From assembly GCA_024644745.1 (NCBI GenBank), contig JAHEHF010000032.1, positions 1-33,980 on the forward strand: a DNA stretch of 33,980 nucleotides, in the 5' to 3' direction. The notes beneath the pieces are model-generated. The model did no database searches, was not told where the DNA came from, and saw nothing but the letters and a program-made list of their open reading frames with translations. Within the stretch, counting starts at the first letter, position 1; every line of letters starts with the position of its first letter. The position numbers and the translations under genes were made by a program. Source of the DNA: Flavobacteriaceae bacterium (GTDB taxonomy: Bacteria > Bacteroidota > Bacteroidia > Flavobacteriales > Flavobacteriaceae). Positions 23,081-32,503 of the stretch are shown here, piece after piece.

Positions 23081-25693
23081 ATGACTTCACAGGAAATCAG
23101 AAAACAATTCTTGGACTTTTTTGCTTCAAAAAAGCATGAAATAGTTCAATCGGCTCCGCTGGTCAATAAAAATGATCCGACTTTGATGTTTGTCAATGCC
23201 GGCATGAACCCTTTCAAAGAATTTTTTTTAGGTCAAAAAGAGCCTGTTCATCCAAGGGTAGCCGACACACAAAAATGCTTAAGGGTATCGGGTAAACACA
23301 ACGATCTTGAGGAAGTGGGCATGGACACCTACCACCATACCATGTTTGAGATGCTGGGGAACTGGAGTTTTGGCAATTATTTTAAAAAGGAGGCCATTTC
23401 ATGGGCATGGGAATTGCTGACCAAAGTATACGGTATTGACAAAGACAGCCTGTACGTAACAGTTTTCGAGGGGGATGCTGAAGACGGACTTGGTTTTGAT
23501 CAGGAAGCCTTTGAATTCTGGAAGGAACATATTTCACCTGACAGGATCCTTAAGGGAAGCAAAAAAGATAACTTTTGGGAGATGGGTGCCCAGGGCCCAT
23601 GCGGTCCCTGCAGTGAAATTCACGTGGATATCAGATCAGAAGAAGACAAGCGCCTGGTTGATGGTAAAGACCTGGTGAACCAGGACCATCCGCTGGTCAT
23701 TGAGATATGGAACCTCGTTTTTATGGAATTTAACCGAAAAGCCAACGGGTCCCTGGAGAAATTACCCGAAAAACACGTGGATACCGGAATGGGTTTTGAG
23801 CGCCTGTGCATGGTGATCCAGAAGGTACAGTCCAATTATGACACAGATGTCTTTATGCCGATCATCAGAGAAATAGAGACCATTACCGACAACACATACG
23901 GAAAAGATAAAAAGATCGATGTGGCGATCAGGGTGGTTGCTGATCATATCAGGGCTGTGGCATTTGCCATCGCCGATGGCCAGTTACCTTCAAATACCGG
24001 GGCAGGTTATGTCATCAGAAGGATCCTGAGAAGGGCGATTCGCTATGGTTTCACCTTCCTCGACATGAAGGAACCTTTTATTTACAAACTGGCTGACATC
24101 CTAGAAAAACAAATGGGAGAAAATTTCCCTGAGATCATCGCACAGAAGAACCTCATCCACAGTGTGATCAAAGAAGAGGAACACTCTTTTTTAAGGACCC
24201 TTGACCAGGGGCTGGTCCTGCTTGACAACATCATTTCCAATGCAAAGAACAAGACCATTTCGGGTAAAAAAGCCTTTGAACTATATGACACTTATGGCTT
24301 CCCGAAGGACCTTACCTCACTGATACTTCGCGAAAACGAAATGAGCTTTGACGAAGCTGAGTTCGATGCCGAAATGGAAAAACAGAAATCACGATCAAGA
24401 GCAGCCGCAGCCGTGGATACAGATGACTGGATCATTCTTGAGGATAACAAAGAGCAGGAGTTTATCGGATATGACCATCTTCAGACGGATGTCAGGATCA
24501 CACGATACAGAAAAATATCTTCTAAAAAAGAAGGCGACATGTACCAGCTTGTATTCAATATGACCCCCTTCTATCCGGAAGGAGGAGGACAGGTGGGTGA
24601 CAAAGGATATCTTGAAACCCCTAACGGGAACGTGATTTATATTTTCAATACCAAAAAAGAAAACAACCTCATCCTCCATTATACCAAAAATCTGCCGAAT
24701 GATCCGTCACAGACGATCAAAGCGGTTGTGGATGACAAAAACCGTTTCAGGACCATGTGCAACCACACGGCAACACACCTTTTGCACCAGGCACTGAGGA
24801 AGATACTTGGCAGCCATGTGGAGCAGAAAGGATCTGCAGTGCACGCCAAAAACCTGCGTTTTGACTTTTCTCATTTCTCTAAACTGTCGGAAGAAGAAAT
24901 TAAGCAGATCGAACAGTTTGTGAATGCCAGAATTCAGGACAGGATTCCGTTAAAGGAAAACAGGAACGTCCCTCTGAAAATTGCTCAGGAATCAGGTGCC
25001 ATCATGCTTTTTGGAGAGAAATATGGAGATACCGTTCGAACGATCAACTTTGGTAAATCGACCGAATTATGCGGGGGTACCCACGTCAAAAATACCGCTG
25101 AAATCTGGCATTTCAAGATCTTGAGTGAAAGCGCGATAGCTTCGGGCATCAGAAGGATCGAGGCCATTACCAATGATGCGTTGAGAGATTATTATTTTGA
25201 ACTTGATGAGAGCTATTCCAAAATAAGGTCGGTGCTTAAAAATCCTGGGGATACACTTAAAACAGTGCAAGGCCTGCAAGAGGATAATGCAAAACTCAGA
25301 AAGGAAATTGAACAACTCAATAAACTCAAGGCGGCTTCCTTCAAGGATGAGCTCATTAAGAAAAAAGAGCAGGTCAATGGCGTCAACCTGATTACCGCCC
25401 TGCTCGACACTGATGCGTCTTCGATGAAGAACATTGCCTTTGAAATAGCAGGCGAACTCGACAACCTGTTCTTTGTGGGAGGATCAGACATGAATGGAAA
25501 GGCTTTGCTTACCGTTTATATTGCGAAAAATCTCGTTGAAGAAAAAGGTCTGAATGCAGGAAATATCGTTCGCGAACTGGGTAAATTCATCCAGGGCGGT
25601 GGCGGTGGTCAGCCCTTCTTTGCCACGGCAGGTGGTAAAAATCCGGCCGGTCTCCAAAATGCTCTGGAAGCAGCAAAGAAATATATTTCCTGA
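23081..25693 (+). CDS. alaS: Alanine-tRNA ligase
   Basis: The 870-residue product is full length. The class II catalytic core (about 1-240) includes [37 protein letters not shown] and [14 protein letters not shown], with [13 protein letters not shown] following in the tRNA-recognition region. The editing domain has its zinc ligands in NHTATHLLH (HxxxH) and CGGTH (CxxxH). The C-terminal C-Ala domain ends in a glycine-rich [18 protein letters not shown]. It charges tRNA-Ala and clears mischarged Ser or Gly. The TGA stop shares one base with the ATG of the next gene (TGATG). Confidence 0.98.
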   Translation: MTSQEIRKQFLDFFASKKHEIVQSAPLVNKNDPTLMFVNAGMNPFKEFFLGQKEPVHPRVADTQKCLRVSGKHNDLEEVGMDTYHHTMFEMLGNWSFGNYFKKEAISWAWELLTKVYGIDKDSLYVTVFEGDAEDGLGFDQEAFEFWKEHISPDRILKGSKKDNFWEMGAQGPCGPCSEIHVDIRSEEDKRLVDGKDLVNQDHPLVIEIWNLVFMEFNRKANGSLEKLPEKHVDTGMGFERLCMVIQKVQSNYDTDVFMPIIREIETITDNTYGKDKKIDVAIRVVADHIRAVAFAIADGQLPSNTGAGYVIRRILRRAIRYGFTFLDMKEPFIYKLADILEKQMGENFPEIIAQKNLIHSVIKEEEHSFLRTLDQGLVLLDNIISNAKNKTISGKKAFELYDTYGFPKDLTSLILRENEMSFDEAEFDAEMEKQKSRSRAAAAVDTDDWIILEDNKEQEFIGYDHLQTDVRITRYRKISSKKEGDMYQLVFNMTPFYPEGGGQVGDKGYLETPNGNVIYIFNTKKENNLILHYTKNLPNDPSQTIKAVVDDKNRFRTMCNHTATHLLHQALRKILGSHVEQKGSAVHAKNLRFDFSHFSKLSEEEIKQIEQFVNARIQDRIPLKENRNVPLKIAQESGAIMLFGEKYGDTVRTINFGKSTELCGGTHVKNTAEIWHFKILSESAIASGIRRIEAITNDALRDYYFELDESYSKIRSVLKNPGDTLKTVQGLQEDNAKLRKEIEQLNKLKAASFKDELIKKKEQVNGVNLITALLDTDASSMKNIAFEIAGELDNLFFVGGSDMNGKALLTVYIAKNLVEEKGLNAGNIVRELGKFIQGGGGGQPFFATAGGKNPAGLQNALEAAKKYIS

Positions 25694-26571
25694 TGGAATC
25701 AAATCTGATGCAACGATTCGCCATCCTGATCATATTGCTTTTTTCGCTCCCTGTGATGGCCCAACTTTCTCAGGAATTGAAAAAGAAGACCTTTGTTTAC
25801 AAGGATACCCTGAAACTCGATTACTATTCACTCAGCAATGACTTTAAAGCAGAAAGGCCGTTGCTGGTATTGATGCACGGTGGCGGATTCGCCTCCGACA
25901 ATCACGATCGCCAACAGGAAGTAGACTTTTGCCGTCAGATGGCCTCTCACGGTTATGCCATTGCATCAATCAATTACAGGCTTACAAGAAAATACGACCC
26001 CTTCAGCTGCGACTGCAGCAGTGATGAAAAAATGAAGAGTTTTGTCATGGGAAGTGAAGACCTTGCAGCTGCCATAACTTTTTTGATCGGCAGAGATGAT
26101 CTTTACTTCAATCGACAGAGAATTGTACTCGTTGGCAGCAGCGCCGGAGCCGAGACGGCCCTGCACCTGGCCTTTATGAAAGACCATTACCTTTTTAAGC
26201 ACATTCAGCAGATCGCCATCGCGGGAGTCGTTTCATTTTCCGGAGCCATGGTGAACAGCGCCTATATCACAGCCAAAAATGCTGTTCCGGTATTGCTGAT
26301 CCATGGAAAAAAAGACCTTCTGGTCCCGACAGGTACTGCACCCCATCATTATTGCAGCGAAGACAAGCCGGGATATCTGATGCTGGATGGCCCTGAAACT
26401 GTTGTGCATAAAATGAAAGATCTGAATACTTCTTATATTTATGCTTTTGATCCGGAAGGAGGGCATGAAGTTGCAGATGAGGCCTTTCTCGAAACCTCAT
26501 GGGTCAAAAAATTCGTCGACCAGGTCGTGACTGATAACGAGTTCACGCAATTAACCATTGAATTGCCTTAA
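25693..26571 (+). CDS. Secreted alpha/beta hydrolase (HSL-type esterase)
   Basis: The 292-residue product has a signal peptide (RFAILIILLFSLPVMAQ) and an alpha/beta hydrolase fold. Catalytic features are visible: an HGGGF oxyanion motif (His62), the nucleophile elbow GSSAG (Ser150), an acid in HGKKDLLVP, and a histidine in EGGHE near the end. The HGGG type fits hormone-sensitive lipase/BD-FAE esterases acting on short acyl or aryl esters. A cysteine cluster (FSCDCSS) near residue 100 could form a disulfide. The ATG at 25693 overlaps the alaS stop; Met6 (25708) is an equally good start. It is cotranscribed with alaS, an unusual place for a secreted enzyme. Confidence 0.85.
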   Translation: MESNLMQRFAILIILLFSLPVMAQLSQELKKKTFVYKDTLKLDYYSLSNDFKAERPLLVLMHGGGFASDNHDRQQEVDFCRQMASHGYAIASINYRLTRKYDPFSCDCSSDEKMKSFVMGSEDLAAAITFLIGRDDLYFNRQRIVLVGSSAGAETALHLAFMKDHYLFKHIQQIAIAGVVSFSGAMVNSAYITAKNAVPVLLIHGKKDLLVPTGTAPHHYCSEDKPGYLMLDGPETVVHKMKDLNTSYIYAFDPEGGHEVADEAFLETSWVKKFVDQVVTDNEFTQLTIELP

Positions 26572-26589
26572 GGCGCAGAACATACATTC

Positions 26590-27549
26590 ATGAAATTCAG
26601 GACTGAAATAAAAGTAAAGCCGGAGCAAAACAGGATTGACCACAATTCACCTGTAGTTTTGATCGGTTCCTGTTTTACAGAACACATGGAGCAAAAGCTG
26701 GATCATTATAAATTTGATCATTTCACCAACCCCTTCGGAATTGTTTTTCACCCAAAGGCCATTGAAAAATCCATTGGCAACTGTGTTGATCAAAAAGAAT
26801 ATCACCTGAAAGATCTGATACAGAAAGGAGAATTATGGCTCAGTCTGGACCATCACAGCAGGTTCAGCGGAACGGACCCCGAAATTGTACTGCATGGCAT
26901 CAATCAAAAAATTGCTCAGGGTCATAGCGCATTAAAAAAGGCCAGCCATCTGATCATCACCCTGGGTACTTCATGGGCCTATCGATGGGCAAATACGGGT
27001 GCTTTTGTGGCCAATTGCCATAAAATCCCTCAAAGCAATTTTGAAAAGGTGCTGTTGTCAAGCGAAGAAATTGTACTCAGTCTCAAAAATACGGTAAACA
27101 AAATTAGGGAGATCAATCAGGAAATTGAATTCATTTTTACCCTGAGCCCGGTAAGACACCTCAAAGACGGGTTTGTGCAGAACAATCACAGCAAAGCTTT
27201 GTTGCATGCTGCCATACAGAAAATGTCCCAAGAGGAGAAAATCCATTACTTTCCGGCCTATGAAATCATGATGGACGACCTCCGGGATTATCGTTTTTAT
27301 AAAAGCGACATGATCCACCCAAGTGATGAAGCCATTGCCTATATCTGGGAGAAATTTGCAGATTCCTGGATCAGTGATGAGTCAAGGCAGCTGATGACTG
27401 AAATAGAAGAAATTCAGCGCGCCTTGCAGCACAAGCCTTTTGAACCTGGATCAGAGGCCCATCAGGCTTTTAAGGAAAAATTGGATAAAAAGATCCAGAT
27501 ACTGAGGCTCAGGCATCCTCAAATTATGTTCAACAAAAAAAGGAAGTAA
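26590..27549 (+). CDS. GSCFA domain protein
   Basis: The 319-residue product opens KFRTEIKVKP and carries the signature LIGSCFTEHM (about residues 24-33) that names the GSCFA family, followed by NPFGIVFHPKAIEKS, LGTSWAYRW and SPVRHLKDGF, and a C-terminal HPSDEAIAYIWEKF. The folds and motifs recall SGNH/GDSL hydrolases (GSC as the nucleophile block, HPS near the end), so it may be an esterase, but no activity is established. There is no signal peptide. It follows the esterase gene by 18 bases and its stop lies inside a terminator stem. Confidence 0.9.
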   Translation: MKFRTEIKVKPEQNRIDHNSPVVLIGSCFTEHMEQKLDHYKFDHFTNPFGIVFHPKAIEKSIGNCVDQKEYHLKDLIQKGELWLSLDHHSRFSGTDPEIVLHGINQKIAQGHSALKKASHLIITLGTSWAYRWANTGAFVANCHKIPQSNFEKVLLSSEEIVLSLKNTVNKIREINQEIEFIFTLSPVRHLKDGFVQNNHSKALLHAAIQKMSQEEKIHYFPAYEIMMDDLRDYRFYKSDMIHPSDEAIAYIWEKFADSWISDESRQLMTEIEEIQRALQHKPFEPGSEAHQAFKEKLDKKIQILRLRHPQIMFNKKRK

Positions 27550-27560
27550 AAATACTTCCT
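27541..27560. terminator. Terminator between converging genes, overlapping the GSCFA stop
   Basis: An 8-bp stem (AGGAAGTA / TACTTCCT) with an AAAA loop; the TAA at 27547-27549 straddles stem and loop. On the minus strand it is followed by a long T-run, so it serves the rhodanese gene (ending 27587) best; on the plus strand the T-run is short. Confidence 0.7.
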
Positions 27561-27586
27561 CTTTAACTGTTGACCTGCATTTTGTA

Positions 27587-27895
27587 TTACATGCAGTTCA
27601 CTACGCTTCCCCAGGGTCCGCCATTGATGGCATCAACCCCGTGTTGTTTTAAAATTGTAGCGGCCGAACCACTTCTGGCCCCGCTTCGGCAGCAGGTAAT
27701 AACCGGCTTGCCAAGTTTTATAATTTCGTCTATATGTCCGCTGATGACCTGCAAAGGGATGTTTTTTGATCCCTGAACATGACCTTCTTGAAATTCTTCC
27801 GGAGTTCTTACATCAATAACAACTGCTCCATTTTTCAAATATTGTTCAATGGAAGCTACACTTGTACTGCTCCCGAATAAATTGAATAAACCCAT
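27587..27895 (-). CDS. Single-domain rhodanese-like protein
   Basis: The 102-residue product is one rhodanese domain: a start NLFGSSTSVASIEQYLKNGAV, then VVIDVRTPEEFQEGHV, NIPL, and the active loop TCCRSGAR with catalytic Cys69 preceded by Cys68. Such small cytoplasmic proteins carry persulfide sulfur between donors and acceptors. The preceding cysteine is unusual and could make a redox pair. There is no signal peptide. A dyad of the CRP/FNR geometry lies 53 bases upstream (27948-27963), possibly a control site. Confidence 0.9.
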   Translation of the reverse strand: MGLFNLFGSSTSVASIEQYLKNGAVVIDVRTPEEFQEGHVQGSKNIPLQVISGHIDEIIKLGKPVITCCRSGARSGSAATILKQHGVDAINGGPWGSVVNCM

Positions 27896-27947
27896 ATTTT
27901 ATTATTTACTTATTTTTTGCAAATGTCCAAAAATTATATAAATAATA

Positions 27948-27963
27948 TGTAACGTCAGTTACA
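27948..27963. promoter_or_regulatory. TGTAAC-N4-GTTACA dyad, possible CRP/FNR-type site
   Basis: A perfect 6-4-6 inverted repeat (TGTAAC, GTCA, GTTACA). A near -7 box with one extra base (TAATTTTTG, minus, 27936-27928) suggests a start near 27922, putting the dyad centre near -33. The geometry is that of CRP/FNR-family sites; the regulator is not known. Confidence 0.45.
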
Positions 27964-28022
27964 ATTTGATTATAAACTTCTGTGAACACCTGCTTCTTTC
28001 AACATTTAATTTTAATTAACAT

Positions 28023-30209
28023 CTATCTGGTAAACAGCATTTCACGATATTTTACCAGGGGCCACAATTCATCGTCGATCATGAGCTCCAGCTTGTCGCA
28101 ATGGTACCTGATCTTCTCAAAATAAGGTTTTACCTTTTCACAATACAAGGTGGCCTTCTTGGCTTCATCTCTGGTCACATTCGCCTTTTTCCTTTCCTCG
28201 ACCATGGCATTCGTGTTTTGAGTGATTCCTGAGATGTGCTCTGATATTTTTTTGATCAGATCCAGTTGCTCCCTGGCAATAGACTCAAATTCCTTGCCAA
28301 AAACTTCTTTCAGGCCTTTTACATTTTTGATCAGGGTATTCTGATAATTGACCGCTGTGGGGATTACGTGATTCAGCGCTACATCACCCAGCACACGTCC
28401 TTCAATCTGGATTCTTAAGGAATAGGCTTCGAGTTCTATTTCATGCCTGGCCCTCAATTCCTTTTCGTTCATGACCTCCATCTCGGCATAGAGCCCAATG
28501 GCCCTTTCACTCACCTTGGCCCTGATGGCTTCAGGGGTTGTTTTATTGTTGCTGAGACCTCTGCGGGCTGCTTCTTCCTCCCATTCCTTGCTGTAACCAT
28601 TGCCTTCAAAAAGAATATCTCTCGAATCTTTGATGTATTCTCTGAGCACATTGAAAATGGCCTCATCTTTCTTTAATTCCTTTTTATCGATCAATTTGTC
28701 TACCGCCACTTTAAAGTCCTTGAGCTGCTTGGCTACTATGGTGTTGAGAACGGTCATCGGGGTAGCACAATTGGCCATGGATCCCACTGCCCTGAATTCA
28801 AATTTATTACCCGTAAAAGCAAAGGGGGAAGTTCGGTTCCTGTCTGTATTGTCTAACAGGATCTCAGGGATCTTTCCAACCACGTTGAGTTTGAGATCGG
28901 TTTTTTCTTCCGGTGATAATTTTCCGTCGGTCACATTTTCCAATTCTCCCAAAACAGAGGTTAACTGGGCTCCGATAAAAACAGACATGATGGCCGGAGG
29001 AGCTTCATTGGCCCCGAGTCTGTGATCGTTGCTGGCCGAAGCCACCTCTGCGCGCATCAAGGCTTCATACTGATGAATCGCTTTGATGGTGTTAACAAAA
29101 AATGTGAGAAACTGCAGGTTTCGCATAGGTGTCTTTCCGGGGCTCAACAAGTTTACCCCGTGATCAGTGCTCAAAGACCAGTTGTTGTGCTTACCTGAAC
29201 CGTTGATGCCGGCAAATGGCTTTTCATGCAGCAGCACTTTCAACTGATGATTAGAAGCCACTTTCCCCATGATATCCATCAGGAGTGCATTGTGATCTAC
29301 TGCAAGATTAGCCTCTTCGTAAATCGGTGCCAGCTCAAACTGATTTGGTGCCACTTCATTATGTCTAGTTTTTACGGGTATGCCCAGTTTCATGCATTCG
29401 GATTCAAGCTCTATCATAAAACTCAGCACACGCTGGGGAATGCTTCCGAAATAATGATCATCGAGCTGCTGCCCTTTTGCCGAAGAGTGCCCCAGTAAGG
29501 TTCTGCCCGTAAGCACAATGTCGGGTCTGGAATAGGCCAGCGCCTTATCAATCAGGAAGTATTCCTGTTCCCAGCCCAGGGAAGCGTTTACTTTCGATAC
29601 GGTCTTGTCAAAGTATTTGGCCACTGCCGTGGCGTGTTTGTCAACGGCTTGAAGCGCCCTCAGTAAAGGGGTCTTGTTGTCAAGGGCCTCTCCCGTATAA
29701 GCCACAAAAATAGTGGGTATGCACAAGGTTGTACCGTAAACAAAGGCCGGAGAGGTTGGGTCCCAGGCTGTATATCCTCTGGCCTCAAAGGTGTTTCTGA
29801 TGCCCCCGCTCGGAAAACTGGAAGCATCAGGCTCTTGTTGTACCAGCTCATTTCCTCCAAATTTCTCCATCGGGCTGCCATCATCGAGAAGTTCAAAAAA
29901 AGCATCATGCTTCTCTGCGGTACCTCCTGTCAAAGGCTGAAACCAATGAGTGTAATGTGTAACTCCCTTTGTCAGGGCCCAGTTCTTCATTGAAGTGGCG
30001 ACCTGATCTGCTATCTTCCGGTCAATTCTTGAACCGTGTTTGATGGCATTGACCACTCCTTTATACGCTTCCTTTGTAAGGTATTGTCGCATGTTTTTGT
30101 CATTAAAAACATGACTGGCAAAATATTCTGATCGAATTTTTGCTTCAGGCACATGAACCGAGCTACGATTCAAAGTTTCCTGCAAAGCACGGGATCTAAA
30201 AGTACTCAT
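28023..30209 (-). CDS. glnN: Glutamine synthetase type III
   Basis: The 728-residue product has the large GSIII size. It joins glutamate and ammonia with ATP. Motifs visible: GVTHYTHWFQPLTGGTAEKHDAF near the N terminus, SFPSGGIRNTFEARGYTAWDP, the metal-binding WEQEYFLID, RHNEVAPNQFELAPI, the ATP/substrate loop GINGSGKHNNWSL, and NRTSPFAFTGNKFEFRAVG. The C-terminal third carries long helices including EELELEAYSL-like and GRVLGDVALNHVIPTAVNYQ. The oligomer is a dodecamer in known members. The enzyme lies back to back with a type II enzyme across 171 bases. The promoter is not clear; TATTTTTA (minus, 30243-30236) is a weak -7 candidate. Confidence 0.96.
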   Translation of the reverse strand: MSTFRSRALQETLNRSSVHVPEAKIRSEYFASHVFNDKNMRQYLTKEAYKGVVNAIKHGSRIDRKIADQVATSMKNWALTKGVTHYTHWFQPLTGGTAEKHDAFFELLDDGSPMEKFGGNELVQQEPDASSFPSGGIRNTFEARGYTAWDPTSPAFVYGTTLCIPTIFVAYTGEALDNKTPLLRALQAVDKHATAVAKYFDKTVSKVNASLGWEQEYFLIDKALAYSRPDIVLTGRTLLGHSSAKGQQLDDHYFGSIPQRVLSFMIELESECMKLGIPVKTRHNEVAPNQFELAPIYEEANLAVDHNALLMDIMGKVASNHQLKVLLHEKPFAGINGSGKHNNWSLSTDHGVNLLSPGKTPMRNLQFLTFFVNTIKAIHQYEALMRAEVASASNDHRLGANEAPPAIMSVFIGAQLTSVLGELENVTDGKLSPEEKTDLKLNVVGKIPEILLDNTDRNRTSPFAFTGNKFEFRAVGSMANCATPMTVLNTIVAKQLKDFKVAVDKLIDKKELKKDEAIFNVLREYIKDSRDILFEGNGYSKEWEEEAARRGLSNNKTTPEAIRAKVSERAIGLYAEMEVMNEKELRARHEIELEAYSLRIQIEGRVLGDVALNHVIPTAVNYQNTLIKNVKGLKEVFGKEFESIAREQLDLIKKISEHISGITQNTNAMVEERKKANVTRDEAKKATLYCEKVKPYFEKIRYHCDKLELMIDDELWPLVKYREMLFTR

Positions 30210-30239
30210 ACATCAAAAATTAAATTTTAACACCGTAAA

Positions 30240-30317
30240 AATAGCAATTTTTTAAATGTACCCCATATAAAATTGGGTATTCATAAAAATAATAGCAACT
30301 TTCGCATATTTACCCCC
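30240..30317. promoter_or_regulatory. Direct repeat and dyad in the shared glutamine synthetase control region
   Basis: AATAGCAA at 30240-30247 and again at 30291-30298, each followed 11-12 bases later by TACCCC (30259 and 30311), form a direct repeat with 51-52-base spacing, about five DNA turns. Within it TACCC (30259-30263) and GGGTA (30275-30279) form an inverted repeat. The placement between two divergent nitrogen-assimilation genes suggests binding sites for a shared regulator; no protein can be named. Confidence 0.5.
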
Positions 30318-30324
30318 ATTATTA

Positions 30325-30353
30325 TTGATGTTATCGAAATATAATTATATTTG
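30325..30353 (+). promoter_or_regulatory. Promoter of the type II glutamine synthetase gene
   Basis: TTG (30325-30327) and TATATTTG (30346-30353) separated by 18 bases fit the Bacteroidota promoter. The predicted start near 30359 gives a leader of about 22 bases before the ATG at 30381. Confidence 0.7.
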
Positions 30354-30380
30354 CCTAAAAAATATTAATCCATAAATAAT

Positions 30381-31391
30381 ATGAGTAAAGCAAAATTAGA
30401 GTACATATGGTTAGATGGTCATCAGCCAACTCAGGAGTTGAGAAGTAAAACCAAGATTGAAGATGATTTTAGTGGTAAACTGGAAGATTGTAAAATTTGG
30501 TCATTTGACGGTTCGTCAACCGAGCAGGCAGAAGGAGGATCTTCAGACTGTTTATTGAAACCTGTAGCCATTTATCCTGATCCTGTAAGAGACAACGGAT
30601 GGTTGGTCATGAGCGAGGTTTTGACTGCTGATGGTAAACCTCATCCTTCGAATGCAAGGGCTAAAATTGATGATGATGATAATGATTTTTGGTTTGGTTT
30701 TGAACAGGAATATTTCTTAATGGATAATGAAACTGATTTACCACTTGGGTTCCCAAGGGGTGGATTTCCAGGCCCGCAGGGTAAATACTACTGTTCAGTA
30801 GGAGGAAGATACACTTGGGGAAGAGAATTTGTTGAAGAGCATGCCGATCTTTGCATTGCAGCCGGATTGAACTTTGAAGGGATCAATCAGGAAGTTGCAC
30901 CAGGACAGTGGGAATTCCAGCTTTTTGCCAAGGGTGCTAAAAAAGCAGGTGATGAGATTTGGGTAGCTCGTTATTTATTGAACAGATTGACTGAAAGTTA
31001 TGGTTACTACATTGAATTGCACCCAAAGCCTGTCAAAGGTGACTGGAACGGTTCAGGTATGCACGCAAATTTCTCGAATACAACTTTGAGAACCTGTGGT
31101 TCAAGAGAAATTTACGAAAAAATATGTGAAGCCTTCAGGCCGGTAACTGATGAGCACATCGGCGTTTACGGAGCATATAATGATGAAAGACTTACAGGAT
31201 TACACGAAACGGCTCACGTTTCTGACTTTAGCTATGGTATTTCAGACAGAGGCGCCTCTATCCGTATTCCTATTATAACAGTAGAGAATGGATGGAAAGG
31301 ATGGTTGGAAGACCGCAGGCCTGCTTCTAACGGTGATCCTTATAAAATTGCGGGAAGAATCATCGAAACAGTCAAATCTGCAAAGCTTTAA
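30381..31391 (+). CDS. glnII: Glutamine synthetase type II (eukaryotic-like)
   Basis: The 336-residue product is GSII-like: KLEYIWLDGHQPTQELRSKTK at the start, IWSFDGSSTEQAEGGSSD, then FGFEQEYFLMD with metal-binding glutamates, GINQEVAPGQWEFQL, GSGMHANFSNTT and DRGASIRIP, which holds the catalytic arginine. GSII is the form of plants and some bacteria (decamers), about 340 residues. It makes glutamine from glutamate and ammonia. Having GSII and GSIII divergent gives the cell two isozymes, probably used at different nitrogen supply; that use is inferred. No adenylylation-loop typical of type I is present. Confidence 0.95.
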   Translation: MSKAKLEYIWLDGHQPTQELRSKTKIEDDFSGKLEDCKIWSFDGSSTEQAEGGSSDCLLKPVAIYPDPVRDNGWLVMSEVLTADGKPHPSNARAKIDDDDNDFWFGFEQEYFLMDNETDLPLGFPRGGFPGPQGKYYCSVGGRYTWGREFVEEHADLCIAAGLNFEGINQEVAPGQWEFQLFAKGAKKAGDEIWVARYLLNRLTESYGYYIELHPKPVKGDWNGSGMHANFSNTTLRTCGSREIYEKICEAFRPVTDEHIGVYGAYNDERLTGLHETAHVSDFSYGISDRGASIRIPIITVENGWKGWLEDRRPASNGDPYKIAGRIIETVKSAKL

Positions 31392-31423
31392 TATACGTTT
31401 TAAACTAAAATTGGTAAATATTG

Positions 31424-31455
31424 AAAAATGTCTTTTCTCCCGAGAAGGCATTTTT
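31424..31455. terminator. Terminator between converging genes
   Basis: AAAAATG and CATTTTT close a hairpin whose inner stem pairs TCTT/GAGAAGG imperfectly with two unpaired T's. A T-run follows on the plus strand; the A-run on the left also gives a U-run for the antiporter gene ending at 31456. Confidence 0.7.
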
Positions 31456-32388
31456 TTATATCACCATGGCAAGAAAAATAATATAGGATCCGAAAAGGAT
31501 CAAGCCCTCCCCCCATGACAATCTCATCTTCCCCGGAGCAAAGACCAGGGGAAAGATGCTGAAGGCAAAGGCAAGCATCCAGATGATGTCAAAACTCATC
31601 AGGCGCGGATCATTAGCCTTGATCGGGCTTATCATTGCGGTGATGCCCAGAACCGCAAATATATTAAAGACATTAGATCCCAAAAGGTTCCCCAGGGAAA
31701 TTGCCTTTTCCTTTCGGGTTATGGCTACCAAAGATGCTGCCAGCTCGGGTATGCTGGTTCCTACCGAGATGACAGTAACTCCTATGACCCTTTTGCTTAC
31801 ACCAAAGTGCTCTGCAAGATTTACGGCGCCTTCAATGAGCAATTCAGATCCCGCCCAGAGACTCACACCTCCGAGCAAAAGAAAAACCAAGGATTTTCCA
31901 ATGGTATATTCAACATCATCCTCGGGCATTTCATCAACTACAGCGACCTTTTGAAACTTGAGCAGATAGATCAAAACCAAAAGCAGGCAAACAAAAAGTA
32001 CGAGCCCTTCCCATCTTTGCAATTCACCGTCAACAGCCAGAAACAAATACAACATGCCGGAGGCAAACATCATCACGGGCCAGTCTGTGATATAAAAGCT
32101 TCTTTCCACTTGTATCGTACCCACCATAATAACAATGCCCAGCACAAAACCCAAATTGGCTATATTGGAACCAATAACGTTCCCAAGGGCAATATCGGGA
32201 TGGCCCTCTAAGGCCGATTTTAAACTAACGATCAGTTCTGGAGCCGAGGTGGCGAAGGAAACAACCGTCATCCCAATAATGATCTTGGGAATATCGAGTC
32301 TTAACGAAAGTGAGACAGCAGCCTTGAGTAACCAGTGACCCCCGATAATTAGAATACCAAACCCTACCAGTATAAACAAGTAATTCAT
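31456..32388 (-). CDS. Calcium/sodium antiporter (CaCA family, YrbG-like)
   Basis: The 310-residue product has about ten membrane helices with two inverted alpha-repeats: SFATSAPELIVSLKSALEG plus GNVIGSNIANLG (about 44-80) and SVGTSIPELAASLVAI plus GNLLGSNVFNIF (about 200-245). The acidic Glu in each PEL and the Ser/Thr before it bind the ion in this superfamily. A charged loop (EMPEDDVEY) splits the two halves. It exchanges Ca2+ for Na+ or H+ across the inner membrane; the ion pair is inferred from family. A -7 box (32403-32410) lies 15 bases upstream. Confidence 0.92.
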   Translation of the reverse strand: MNYLFILVGFGILIIGGHWLLKAAVSLSLRLDIPKIIIGMTVVSFATSAPELIVSLKSALEGHPDIALGNVIGSNIANLGFVLGIVIMVGTIQVERSFYITDWPVMMFASGMLYLFLAVDGELQRWEGLVLFVCLLLVLIYLLKFQKVAVVDEMPEDDVEYTIGKSLVFLLLGGVSLWAGSELLIEGAVNLAEHFGVSKRVIGVTVISVGTSIPELAASLVAITRKEKAISLGNLLGSNVFNIFAVLGITAMISPIKANDPRLMSFDIIWMLAFAFSIFPLVFAPGKMRLSWGEGLILFGSYIIFLAMVI

Positions 32389-32402
32389 AAAGGCCTTTTA
32401 TA

Positions 32403-32410
32403 CAAAGATA
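32403..32410 (-). promoter_or_regulatory. Promoter -7 box for the antiporter
   Basis: The minus strand reads TATCTTTG. Transcription would start near 32397, a leader of about 9 bases. Confidence 0.6.
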
Positions 32411-32503
32411 GAAGAATAAAAACTTTTAAAACAGCAGGGTGAGCATATAAAAGTCTCTCACTTGATATCGGTGAATTGGCTGATTTATTAATTTTATGTT
32501 AAA

